Shown: positions 1 through 6,983 of the stretch, one piece after another
How positions within the stretch are numbered: position 1 is the first letter of the stretch
Layout of the letters: the number at the start of each line of letters is the position of its first letter
Translations under genes and position numbers: made by a program
Notes under the pieces: model-generated
What the model saw: only the letters and a program-made list of their open reading frames with translations
The model's database searches: none
Told to the model about the DNA's origin: nothing
From: Collinsella sp.
GTDB taxonomy: Bacteria; Actinomycetota; Coriobacteriia; Coriobacteriales; Coriobacteriaceae
Assembly: GCA_022720335.1 (NCBI GenBank)
Contig: JAIHVJ010000010.1
Location: 1 to 28,331 of the forward strand
DNA length: 28,331 nt
Direction of reading: 5' to 3'

Positions 1-504
1 GGCGACGATGCACAGCATGCGGATATCCTTGACACCGCGCTCGCGCAGGTAGCTGATGGCCATCTCGGCCGAACCGCCCGTGGCGAGCATGGGGTCGACG
101 ACCAGGCAGATGCGCTGGTCGATATCCTTGGGCATCTTGCAGTAATACTCGTGCGGCTCGTGGGTGACCTCGTCGCGCTCCATGCCGATGTGGCCCACGC
201 GAGCGGAGGGCACCAGGTCGAGGATACCGTCGACCATGCCAAGGCCCGCACGCAGGATGGGCACGATGGCGAGTTTCTTGCCGGCAAGCTGTTTGAACGT
301 GGCGGTAGTGATGGGGGTCTCGACCTCGACGTCTTCCATGGGCAGGTCGCGTATGGCCTCGTAGCCGTCAAAAAGCGCGAGTTCGCGCACGAGCTGGCGG
401 AACTGGTTGGTGCCGGTGTTTTTGTCGCGCAGGATCGACAGCTTGTGCTGGACGAGCGGATGATCGACAAGCGTCACACGGGACGCATCGTAGGTGACGG
501 TCAT
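1..504 (-). CDS. upp: Uracil phosphoribosyltransferase, 3' end cut by window edge
   Basis: Converts uracil plus PRPP to UMP in cytosolic pyrimidine salvage. The reading frame starts at an ATG (complement 504-502) preceded by a purine-rich GAAAGGGGC site and runs open for 168 codons to the window edge; family members have about 208 residues, so roughly 40 C-terminal residues are missing. The N-terminus reads MTVTYDASRVTLVDHPLVQH and continues with HKLSILRDKNTGTNQFRQLVREL, split here, which is typical of Upp. Near the edge the PRPP-binding loop VVDPMLATGGSA is intact. It lies downstream of glpK on the same strand with a 123-bp gap that includes a small CCTTG/CAAGG hairpin, so it probably has its own promoter, although I could not place one. 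Identification is secure; only the C-terminus is unseen. Confidence 0.95.
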   Translation of the reverse strand, partial: MTVTYDASRVTLVDHPLVQHKLSILRDKNTGTNQFRQLVRELALFDGYEAIRDLPMEDVEVETPITTATFKQLAGKKLAIVPILRAGLGMVDGILDLVPSARVGHIGMERDEVTHEPHEYYCKMPKDIDQRICLVVDPMLATGGSAEMAISYLRERGVKDIRMLCIVA

Positions 505-627
505 GGGTTGATTGCCCCTTTCGTTGCAGCCGCAAAACGGCCTTGCTGACAAGGCGCGCAGCAATGTTGCCGCCGCACGCCATGCATAAGTTTAGCGGTT
601 TGTTGTATCGAGCAGCCCATCGCAGCC

Positions 628-2169
628 CTACTGTGCGGTACTGAGCGAGCGCTTGACTGCATCACGCCAGCCCGCAAGGTTTTGCTCGCGACGCTCGGCG
701 GACATATGGGGAAGGAAGGTCCTAACGATCTGGGCATTTTGCTCCAGCTCTTCAAGGTCTTCCCAATAGCCGACGGCAAGACCCGCCAAGTACGCGGCAC
801 CGATTGCCGTGGTCTCCACCGTCTCGCATTGCAGCACGGGGATATCCAGCAGGTCGGCCTGGAATTGCATGATGAACTCGTTGCGCGAGGCACCGCCATC
901 GACAGACAGGCGCTCAATCGAAAGCCCCACGTCCTGCTCCATGGCGCGCAGCACGTCGTAGCTCTGATATGCCATGGATTCGCAGGCGGCACGTACGATG
1001 GTCGCACGGCTCGAGGCGCCGGTCAGACCGCACACGATACCGCGGGCATGCGGGTCCCACCAGGGAGCACCCAGGCCAGCGAAGGCGGGGACGAAGTAGC
1101 AGCCCTCGTTGTCGTTGATCGAAGCGGCGAGTTGCGCGGACTCGCTCACACTCGAGATGATGCCCATGTTGTTGCGCAGCCAGTTCATGGTTGAGCCGGC
1201 GGCAAAGATAGAACCCTCGAGCGCATAGCTGACTTTGCCGTCCGCAGCGATACCGATGGTGGAGACCAGGCCATTCTTGGATTCGACGATCTCGTCGCCG
1301 GTGTTCATGAGCATAAAGCAGCCCGTGCCATAGGTGTTTTTGGTCTGGCCGGGATAGAAGCAGCAGTGACCGAATAGCGATGCCTGCTGGTCGCCCGCCA
1401 CACCCATGATGGGCGGCATGTTGGTCATGATGTCGCTCGCGACGCGGCCGTAGTCGCCCGAGCTCCAGCGAACCTCGGGCATCATGGAACGTGGAACGTC
1501 AAAGAGCGCCAGCAGGTCGTCGTCCCAATCGAGCGTATGGATATTAAAGAGTGCCGTGCGGCTGGCATTGGTGTAGTCGGTGGCAAAGACCTGGCCGCCG
1601 GTGAGGTTGTAGATGAGCCAGGTGTCGATGGTGCCAAACATGAGGTCGCCCGCCGCCGCGCTCTCGCGTGCGCCGTCGACGTTGTCGAGAATCCACTGCA
1701 CCTTGGAGGCCGAGAAATACGGGTCAAGCGTAAGTCCCGTGCGGGAGCGCACCAGCTCCTCGCAACCCTGTTCAACCAACGCGTCGATCACCGGCGCGGT
1801 ACGACGGCACTGCCATACGATGGCGTTATAGATGGGCTGGCCGCTCACGCGGTCCCAGACCACCGTGGTCTCGCGCTGGTTGGAGATGCCGATGGCGGCG
1901 ATGCGATCGGAATGGATGCCGCTCTTAAACTGGACCTCCATCATGACGGCAATCTGGCTGGCAAGGACCGTCATGGGGTCTTGCTCCACCCAACCGGGAC
2001 GCGGAAAACTCGTTTTGACGCTGCGACGTGCCTGCGCGACGATGCATCCGTACTCGTCGACGATGGTCGCAAGTACCGAGGTGGTGCCGCAGTCGAGCGC
2101 CATGATGTAGGAACCGCCAAAGTCAAACGAGGCATCTTCCATGCCCAGGCTGCCCAGATTCAACGTCAT
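628..2169 (-). CDS. glpK: Glycerol kinase
   Basis: FGGY-family kinase that phosphorylates glycerol to glycerol 3-phosphate with ATP in the cytosol. The 513-residue length matches the family (about 500). Visible signatures are the N-terminal phosphate-binding ALDCGTTS, the substrate motif NQRETTVVWDR, IVWQCRRTA, GTIDTWLIYNLTGG, TDYTNASRT, GDQQASLFG carrying the catalytic Asp, NTYGTGCFMLMNTG and the C-terminal VDGGASRNEFIMQFQADLL. The usual Gln of DQGTTS is Cys here, a mild oddity. The ATG start is preceded by GAAAGG about 8 nt upstream; there is a roughly 20-residue leader before the first FGGY strand. It sits 13 nt downstream of the Sua5-like gene and is probably co-transcribed with it. No glpF or glpD is adjacent, so regulation by glycerol cannot be read from context. 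Confidence 0.96.
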   Translation of the reverse strand: MTLNLGSLGMEDASFDFGGSYIMALDCGTTSVLATIVDEYGCIVAQARRSVKTSFPRPGWVEQDPMTVLASQIAVMMEVQFKSGIHSDRIAAIGISNQRETTVVWDRVSGQPIYNAIVWQCRRTAPVIDALVEQGCEELVRSRTGLTLDPYFSASKVQWILDNVDGARESAAAGDLMFGTIDTWLIYNLTGGQVFATDYTNASRTALFNIHTLDWDDDLLALFDVPRSMMPEVRWSSGDYGRVASDIMTNMPPIMGVAGDQQASLFGHCCFYPGQTKNTYGTGCFMLMNTGDEIVESKNGLVSTIGIAADGKVSYALEGSIFAAGSTMNWLRNNMGIISSVSESAQLAASINDNEGCYFVPAFAGLGAPWWDPHARGIVCGLTGASSRATIVRAACESMAYQSYDVLRAMEQDVGLSIERLSVDGGASRNEFIMQFQADLLDIPVLQCETVETTAIGAAYLAGLAVGYWEDLEELEQNAQIVRTFLPHMSAERREQNLAGWRDAVKRSLSTAQ

Positions 2170-2182
2170 CGCTTACACCTTT

Positions 2183-2926
2183 CTATTGCATCGGGTCGGA
2201 CAGGACCCGCTCGATCTCTGATGCGGGAAGTGCGCCTTGGCGCAGGATCTGGAGCCCGCCGTGCTGGAACGACACGATGGTTGAGGCGTCGCGACACGGG
2301 GTCTCACCGGCGTCGACAGCCACATCGACCCCCTCCAGGATGCGCTCCTCCACCGTGACAAAACTTGCCGGCGCGGGCGCGCCATGCGTGTTGGCGCTAG
2401 TGCAGGCAAGAGGGCTGCCGCAGGTGCGGATGAGCGCTTGCACCACGGGCGAGGCCGAAGCGCGAAGTGCCACCGTGTCGTCGGCGGCGCGCATAAAGGT
2501 CGGCACGCAGGGGGCCGCCTTGACCACGATAGTCAGGGCGCCCGGCCAGCATCGTCGGGCGAGCACGCGGGCCTCATTGGGAATATCCACGCCATAGCGG
2601 TCGAGTGCCTCGGCATCATCGACCAGCCAGGCAACCGTTTGGGTGAGCTCGCGCTGCTTGAGAGTAAAGATACGACGATAGCCGGTACCGAGTGCAGGGA
2701 CCGCGGCGCCGTTGACGGTGGCCTGCGGATCGCGCGGCCACGGCAGAGGCTCACTTGTATCTTGTGGAACGGCATCCGAGAAAGCGTTGACCGCCACGGC
2801 AACACCGTAGACCGTCTCGGTTGGAATAAGCGCCAGGCCGCCGCGACCGAGTAGCTCGGCCGTGCGCTCGACTGCAAGCCGATGCGGCTCGCGCGCTCCC
2901 TCGTATACCCGATAGACCGTCTGCAT
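2183..2926 (-). CDS. Sua5/YciO/YrdC-family protein (probable L-threonylcarbamoyladenylate synthase)
   Basis: Family members make threonylcarbamoyl-AMP from threonine, bicarbonate and ATP for the tRNA t6A37 modification; some paralogues have other or unknown roles. The family is shown by LIPTETVYGVAVAVNA (about residues 34-49), CWPGALTIVVKA, TVALRASASPVVQALI, SPLACTSANTHGAPAP and the C-terminal VDAGETPCRDASTIV. Between the TVYG motif and the IFTLKQRE segment there is an extra stretch of about 40 residues, and the usual K-x-R-P signature reads KQRE. These changes make a standard TsaC function less certain. The ATG at complement 2926-2924 has an AAGGGG site 12 nt upstream. It is the first gene before glpK (13-nt gap), and its promoter should lie in 2927-3074. 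Confidence 0.85.
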   Translation of the reverse strand: MQTVYRVYEGAREPHRLAVERTAELLGRGGLALIPTETVYGVAVAVNAFSDAVPQDTSEPLPWPRDPQATVNGAAVPALGTGYRRIFTLKQRELTQTVAWLVDDAEALDRYGVDIPNEARVLARRCWPGALTIVVKAAPCVPTFMRAADDTVALRASASPVVQALIRTCGSPLACTSANTHGAPAPASFVTVEERILEGVDVAVDAGETPCRDASTIVSFQHGGLQILRQGALPASEIERVLSDPMQ

Positions 2927-3074
2927 GTGTATGCCAGCCCCTTACGCTCTGGTGCAAGTTTGTTTACTGTGGGGCATTCTCGCACGAAACGTTCAACCTA
3001 TTTGCCCAGAGCGCATGTTGGTTTGGTGAGCGGCTCTAGTAGTCGGTGAAAGTGAGGGGGTTAATTGAAGATTT

Positions 3075-3377
3075 TTAGCGCGCAAGCGTAACGGTACGAT
3101 CGGGAAACTCGATGCTTGCAACCAGTTTTCCGCCGAGGCTCTCTGCGTACCTGCTCAGCGTGTCAAGCCTCATCGAACCCAATTCCCCACGCTCGAGCTC
3201 GGATACGCGTTTTTGAGAAACGCCCATCGATTGGGCGACCGACGCCTGTGTTAGATCTTTTAGCCTGCGAATCTGAGCAAGCTTATAGGCTTCGATACGA
3301 TCGCGAGTCCTCTCCTGCTCGGCGGTAATGGAGTCGCGTGTTATCCCGCGAGATTCCATATACTCATGCAGTTCCAT
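3075..3377 (-). CDS. XRE-family HTH antitoxin (HigA-like)
   Basis: A 100-residue DNA-binding protein, second gene of a toxin-antitoxin operon. The central segment LTQASVAQSMGVSQKRVSELERGEL is a typical Cro/C1 helix-turn-helix (about residues 42-66), followed by LDTLSRYAESLGGKLVASIEF, characteristic of HigA/MqsA-like antitoxins that pair with Gp49/HigB toxins. The ATG overlaps the toxin's 3' end by 14 nt and has an AAGGAGG site 9 nt upstream, so translation is coupled. The family represses its own operon, and the palindrome at 3771-3785 overlapping the promoter is a candidate operator. The antitoxin frame is intact although the toxin frame is not, which is the tolerated configuration. The partner assignment is inferred from order and family. 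Confidence 0.88.
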   Translation of the reverse strand: MELHEYMESRGITRDSITAEQERTRDRIEAYKLAQIRRLKDLTQASVAQSMGVSQKRVSELERGELGSMRLDTLSRYAESLGGKLVASIEFPDRTVTLAR

Positions 3378-3761
3378 CTCGATCGAGCCTCCTTACGTGG
3401 CGACGGTATATTTGCTCGGCCTTTGGAATGTTGATCGCATACCAGCCGTTCCATTTTGCCCTTGACGATCCCGCTCGCGACTTATCACCCGCCAATAGCA
3501 ATACCGCCTGGCGCTTGGGGTCAAAGGCGAAGAGGATGCGGATCACCTGCCCACCACATGAAGTCACTCTCAGCTCCTTTAAATGATGAAGCTTCGAGCC
3601 CTTGACACGGTCAACCAGTGGACGACCAAGGCTGGGACCTTCCTTCTCGAGCACCAAAAGGTCTGCATAAATCTGCTTCAGCGTAGCTTCATCCTGCTCA
3701 TCAAGCCAAGGTTCAAAATGTAATCAAGCACGATACGGTACCGATGCAGCTGATTTGACAT
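3364..3761 (-). pseudogene. HigB/RelE-type toxin (phage Gp49-like), frameshifted
   Basis: Family toxins are ribosome-dependent mRNA endonucleases. The C-terminal frame is open and shows KEGPSLGRPLVDRVKGSKLH, LKELRV, IRILFAFDPKRQAVLLLAGDK and WYAINIPKAEQIY, all diagnostic of the Gp49-like toxin family. A good ATG (complement 3761-3759) with an AGAAGGAGAAAGG site opens a different frame, MSNQLHRYRIVLDY, that stops after 27 codons at 3678. The missing N-terminal segment, FEPWLDEQDEATLKQIYADL, is encoded in the downstream frame. The two frames would join by restoring one base near 3715-3725; expanding a TTTT run to TTTTT gives LDYIFEPWLDEQ. It is either a genuinely inactivated toxin or a sequencing error. 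A TTG-initiated 97-codon fragment starts at 3657 but would lack the N-terminus. Confidence 0.85.
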
Positions 3762-3775
3762 ACCTTTCTCCTTCT

Positions 3776-3803
3776 ATAGTAGAAGTTTTACGGTATATTG
3801 CAA
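3776..3803 (-). promoter_or_regulatory. Candidate promoter of the toxin-antitoxin operon
   Basis: On the minus strand a TTGCAA -35-like hexamer (3798-3803) and a TACTAT -10-like hexamer (3776-3781) are separated by 16 nt, just upstream of the AGAAGGAG ribosome site and toxin ATG. A perfect inverted repeat, CTTCTA-3 nt-TAGAAG (3771-3785), overlaps the -10 region. In this family the antitoxin or the complex normally binds such a palindrome to repress. Hexamer matches are partial; position and palindrome are the stronger evidence. Confidence 0.5.
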
Positions 3804-3836
3804 GAGCAAACTTGAGCAAATGTCTATTAGTTCAGC

Positions 3837-5087
3837 TTAAATGCGCTGCTTGGGCTCGGTGACGATGGCTCGGACGATACGGGGACGATCGGTGAGGTCG
3901 TGGACGATACGCACGTCCGAAAGGCCTGCCTGGCGACAGAGCTCGGCCGCAGCGTCGAGCGCACCCTCGTAGAGCTCGCAGGCAAAGAGGCCGCCGGCGC
4001 GCAGCATGTAGGGCGCCGCGTTGAGCAGACGGCGGAAGATATCGAGGCCGTCGGCACCGCCCTCGAGCGCCAGATCGGGCTCAAAGTCCTTGACCTCGTG
4101 CGGCAGCGAGCGCATGACATCGGTGGGGATGTAGGGCGGGTTGGAGACGAGTACGTCAAAGGTGCCCCACTCGTCGTGGGGAATGGAGCTCACCAGGTTG
4201 GTGAGGTTGAAGGCAACCTCATCTGACGTGAGGCCAAGCGCATCGCGGTTTTTGCCAGCAAGGTCGATAGCGCGCGGCTCGATATCGGTAGCAGTGCAGG
4301 TGACGTGGCCGCGACGCTCCCAGGCAAGCGAGAGCGAGATGCAGCCCGTGCCGCAACCGACCTCGAGAACGCGGGCAGTGCGGGGCTCGGCTGGGGCAGG
4401 CGCAGCGGCATCCTGAGCTGAAGCCGTCTCCTGGTCGGCACCCTCAATGGCGATACCGTATTCGTCGAGCTCGGGCTCGGGGGTTTCCATGGCCTCTGCT
4501 TCTGCCGCCTGCGCGGCGGCTTCCTCGGCCTCGCGATCGGCAAGCTCCTCGGCATAGGCGCGGCTACCGAGCACATCGCTACCCAGCGCAGCCTCATCGG
4601 CGGCCGTCAGGTTGGCAGCACGGCGCTCGGCGGTCGCGCGCTCGTCGGCCAGCGCCGCCTCGGCTTTGCGAGCCTGTTCGACCTCATCGTTCCAAGGCAG
4701 CTCCACGCGCTGGCGGGCGGCGACCTCGGGGCTCAACACCTCGGCATCCAGGTAGTTCAGGACTTCTTCGACGAGCATCTCAGTCTCGGGGCGCGGGATG
4801 AGCACGCCGGGGGCACACGCGACGTCGATCATGCGAAACTGCGTGCTACCGGTGATGTACTGCAGCGGCTCGCCCTTCGCGCGACGGACGACCGCCGCGT
4901 GCATGGTCTCGAGCTGCGATGCGTCGAGCGTCTCGTCCATGCGCATATACAAGTCGATACGCGCCAGGCCCGTGGCCGCGCACAGCAGCCACTCGGCAGA
5001 AAGACGGGGATGCTCCTCGCCGCGCTCGGCCAGGTACTCCTTGGTCCACTCGAGACAACGCTTGATGGTCCAGATCTCGTTTGCCAT
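3837..5087 (-). CDS. prmC: Release factor glutamine methyltransferase with large acidic insertion
   Basis: PrmC methylates the GGQ glutamine of release factors using S-adenosylmethionine. The start is set at the ATG for MANEIW, which has AGGGGAGGA directly upstream; a longer frame to 5162 has no such site. It gives 416 residues against about 280-290 for the family. The N-terminal helical domain (residues 1-105) includes GEPLQYITG and GVLIPRPETEMLVE. The SAM motif VLEVGCGTG is at 240-248 and the catalytic NPPY at 316-319, followed by HEVKDFEPDLALEGGADGLD. Between the domains, residues about 115-235 are an Ala/Glu-rich low-complexity insertion absent from ordinary PrmC. The gene lies downstream of prfA on the same strand, as expected functionally, but separated by 597 bp. 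All catalytic motifs are intact, so activity is likely. Confidence 0.92.
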   Translation of the reverse strand: MANEIWTIKRCLEWTKEYLAERGEEHPRLSAEWLLCAATGLARIDLYMRMDETLDASQLETMHAAVVRRAKGEPLQYITGSTQFRMIDVACAPGVLIPRPETEMLVEEVLNYLDAEVLSPEVAARQRVELPWNDEVEQARKAEAALADERATAERRAANLTAADEAALGSDVLGSRAYAEELADREAEEAAAQAAEAEAMETPEPELDEYGIAIEGADQETASAQDAAAPAPAEPRTARVLEVGCGTGCISLSLAWERRGHVTCTATDIEPRAIDLAGKNRDALGLTSDEVAFNLTNLVSSIPHDEWGTFDVLVSNPPYIPTDVMRSLPHEVKDFEPDLALEGGADGLDIFRRLLNAAPYMLRAGGLFACELYEGALDAAAELCRQAGLSDVRIVHDLTDRPRIVRAIVTEPKQRI

Positions 5088-5542
5088 GGGGTCCTCCCCT
5101 CTTAAGCGCCGGGCGGCGCGCGAATGTCGGAGCAGATTGTAAGCGAGGGCGGCACGCGACAAGGGACGATTGGAAGCGATTATCGAGAATCAGCCCAGAA
5201 TTTTGCTTGGAGCCCGCCTAGAGTGTTCATTCGTCGACGTCTAAATCTGCATCCGTCAAGCTTTTGGCAAGGTTGCCCCAAAACTGACCAATATCTAACC
5301 AAACGCTTGCCACATCACTTGACGAGCGACGCACCAAAAAGGGCCCCGCGACTTCTTGGACGATTTTTTGCGCAATATTTTCAATAGCAGATGCACACCG
5401 TTAATTGCTTTAAGCAGGCAAACAGCCTAAAGGCCATCAAAACCGATTGAATAACACCTCAAAGCAATAAGCCCAACCTAGCCGTTTAAGAACGTCCCCA
5501 ATGGCTACCTCTAAGACGCCGCAGGTTGAGCATAAGTCAGCG
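5088..5542. other. Gene-free interval upstream of prmC
   Basis: No convincing coding frame was found on either strand. The part from about 5200 to 5500 is visibly AT-richer than its flanks, as expected for promoter or leader DNA. It should contain the prmC promoter on the minus strand, but I could not identify a well-spaced pair of hexamers. A small RNA here cannot be excluded. Confidence 0.5.
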
Positions 5543-5641
5543 AAAACGCCCCTAAGCGAGCAAGGTGACGTGAAAGAGGAGGGAAGCGTACTTTGGTACG
5601 CGACCGACGATTGAACGTCAGATTGCCGCTTAGGGGCGTTT
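5543..5641. repeat. 99-nt nested palindromic element, possible structured RNA
   Basis: The outer arms AAACGCCCCTAAGCG and CGCTTAGGGGCGTTT (about 5544-5558 and 5627-5641) are perfectly complementary over 15 bp. Inside them GCAAnnTGACGT pairs with its counterpart ACGTCAnnTTGC with mismatches, and the apex is a perfect GCGTAC-TTTG-GTACGC hairpin (5586-5601). Unpaired purine-rich internal loops (GAAAGAGGAGGG on one side) separate the stems. It lies 44 bp past the prfA stop codon. The form suggests a dispersed palindromic repeat or an RNA structure; there is no clear U-tract on the minus strand. Confidence 0.7.
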
Positions 5642-5654
5642 GCAGCGTCGAGCT

Positions 5655-5681
5655 GTTACGCGGTTTGGAAAACCGCGTAAC
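5655..5681. terminator. Perfect 12-bp hairpin just after prfA
   Basis: GTTACGCGGTTT-GGA-AAACCGCGTAAC forms a perfect 12-bp stem with a 3-nt loop, starting 3 nt past the prfA stop codon on the minus strand. The position suggests 3'-end formation for prfA mRNA, but no U-tract follows, so it may act as an mRNA-stabilising or factor-dependent end rather than an intrinsic terminator. Confidence 0.5.
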
Positions 5682-5684
5682 CTA

Positions 5685-6752
5685 CTAAACAGCCTGGGCC
5701 AGCTTCTCGGCTCGCTCGGCGGCGGCGAGCGCCTCGATGACGGTGCCGAGCTGGTCGCCCAGAAGGACGCCGTTATAGGTGGAGTTGAAACCGATGCGGT
5801 GATCGGTCACGCGGTCCTGGGGCTGGTTGTAGGTACGGATCTTCTCGGAACGGTTGCCGTGGCCGATCTGGCTTTGGCGCTCGGCACCGAGCTCTGCCTG
5901 CTGCTTCTCGAGTTCCATCTCGTACAGACGGGCGCGCAGCATCTGCATGCAGACCTCGCGGTTCTGGATCTGGGAACGCTGTTCCTGCGACTGCACCACG
6001 GTGTTGGTGGGCAAGTGGGTGATACGCACGGCGGAGTAGGTAGTGTTAACGCACTGACCGCCAGGGCCGGAGGCGCAGTAGGTGTCGATGCGCAGGTCGG
6101 ACTGGTTGATCTGGACGTCGATTTCCTCGGCCTCGGGAAGCACGGCTACGGTAGCCGTGGAGGTCTGAATGCGGCCCTGGGACTCGGTCTTGGGGACGCG
6201 CTGGACGCGGTGCACGCCGGACTCGAACTTCATGACGGAGTAAACGCGGTCGCCCTCGACCTTGAACTCAATGGACTTAAAGCCGCCGGCCTCGCTGGGG
6301 CTGGAATCGAGCACGGTGGTCTTCCAGCCGCGCGACTCGCAAAAGCGCTGATACATCTTGTACAGGTCGCCGGCGAAGATGGCCGCCTCGTCGCCACCGG
6401 CGGCGGAGCGGATCTCGACGATGGTGTTCTTGTCGTCGTTGGGGTCGCTCGGGATGAGCATGTACTTGATGTCTTCCTCGAGCTGGGGAAGCTTGGCCTC
6501 GTTTTCGGAGATGTCCATCTGGAGCATCTCCTTCTCATCGGCATCGATGGTATCGTGCAGCATTTCCTTGGCAGCCTCGATGTCATCGAGCGCGCCGATG
6601 TACTCGCGCGAGGCGGCAATGAGGTCGGACTGGTGCGCGTACTCCTTGTTGAGACGCGTGAACTCCTTGATATCGGAGGCGACGGCCGGGTCAGAAAGCT
6701 TCTTCTCGAGCTCCTCGTAGGCCTTGATGATCTTTTCGAGCTTGTCGCGCAT
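5685..6752 (-). CDS. prfA: Peptide chain release factor 1
   Basis: RF1 recognises UAA and UAG in the ribosomal A site and triggers peptidyl-tRNA hydrolysis. The 355-residue length is standard. The codon-recognition tripeptide appears as P-K-T at residues 187-189 (RVPKTESQGRIQTS) and the catalytic GGQ at 231-233 in SGPGGQCVNTTYSAVRITH. The N-terminal coiled-coil helices and the SAAGGDEAAIFAGDL segment (116-130) also match. The P-x-T motif, rather than SPF, separates it from RF2. The ATG has AAAGGAG about 7 nt upstream. The next gene on the strand is prmC, whose product methylates this GGQ, consistent with the usual prfA-prmC pairing. No rpmE was found upstream in the 231-bp gap to the ATPase gene. 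Confidence 0.97.
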   Translation of the reverse strand: MRDKLEKIIKAYEELEKKLSDPAVASDIKEFTRLNKEYAHQSDLIAASREYIGALDDIEAAKEMLHDTIDADEKEMLQMDISENEAKLPQLEEDIKYMLIPSDPNDDKNTIVEIRSAAGGDEAAIFAGDLYKMYQRFCESRGWKTTVLDSSPSEAGGFKSIEFKVEGDRVYSVMKFESGVHRVQRVPKTESQGRIQTSTATVAVLPEAEEIDVQINQSDLRIDTYCASGPGGQCVNTTYSAVRITHLPTNTVVQSQEQRSQIQNREVCMQMLRARLYEMELEKQQAELGAERQSQIGHGNRSEKIRTYNQPQDRVTDHRIGFNSTYNGVLLGDQLGTVIEALAAAERAEKLAQAV

Positions 6753-6983
6753 GGCGGGACTCCTTTATGTGCGTGAAGGTGAAAATCGGCAGAGTTGATG
6801 GGGCGCACGGCGCCACTGCTGGGGTAAGCCCGGCTAGAACATGTCGATCTTCAGATACATGCGCATCCCTTCGCGTATGGGGTACATAATTGCGGTCTAA
6901 CCCATACATGATAGCGTGCGCAGGCAAACCTGCATATAACCCGCACGGAATGTGACACAGGGTCAGTCCGCCAACGTAAGGCT

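Noticed and set aside
5640..6776. 378-codon plus-strand frame over prfA
   Set aside because: Exact antisense of prfA with Leu/Gly/Val-rich low-complexity sequence and no ribosome site.
6838..6888. Small 17-codon frame upstream of prfA (MYPIREGMRMYLKIDMF)
   Set aside because: No ribosome site and no support beyond an open frame; too short to claim.
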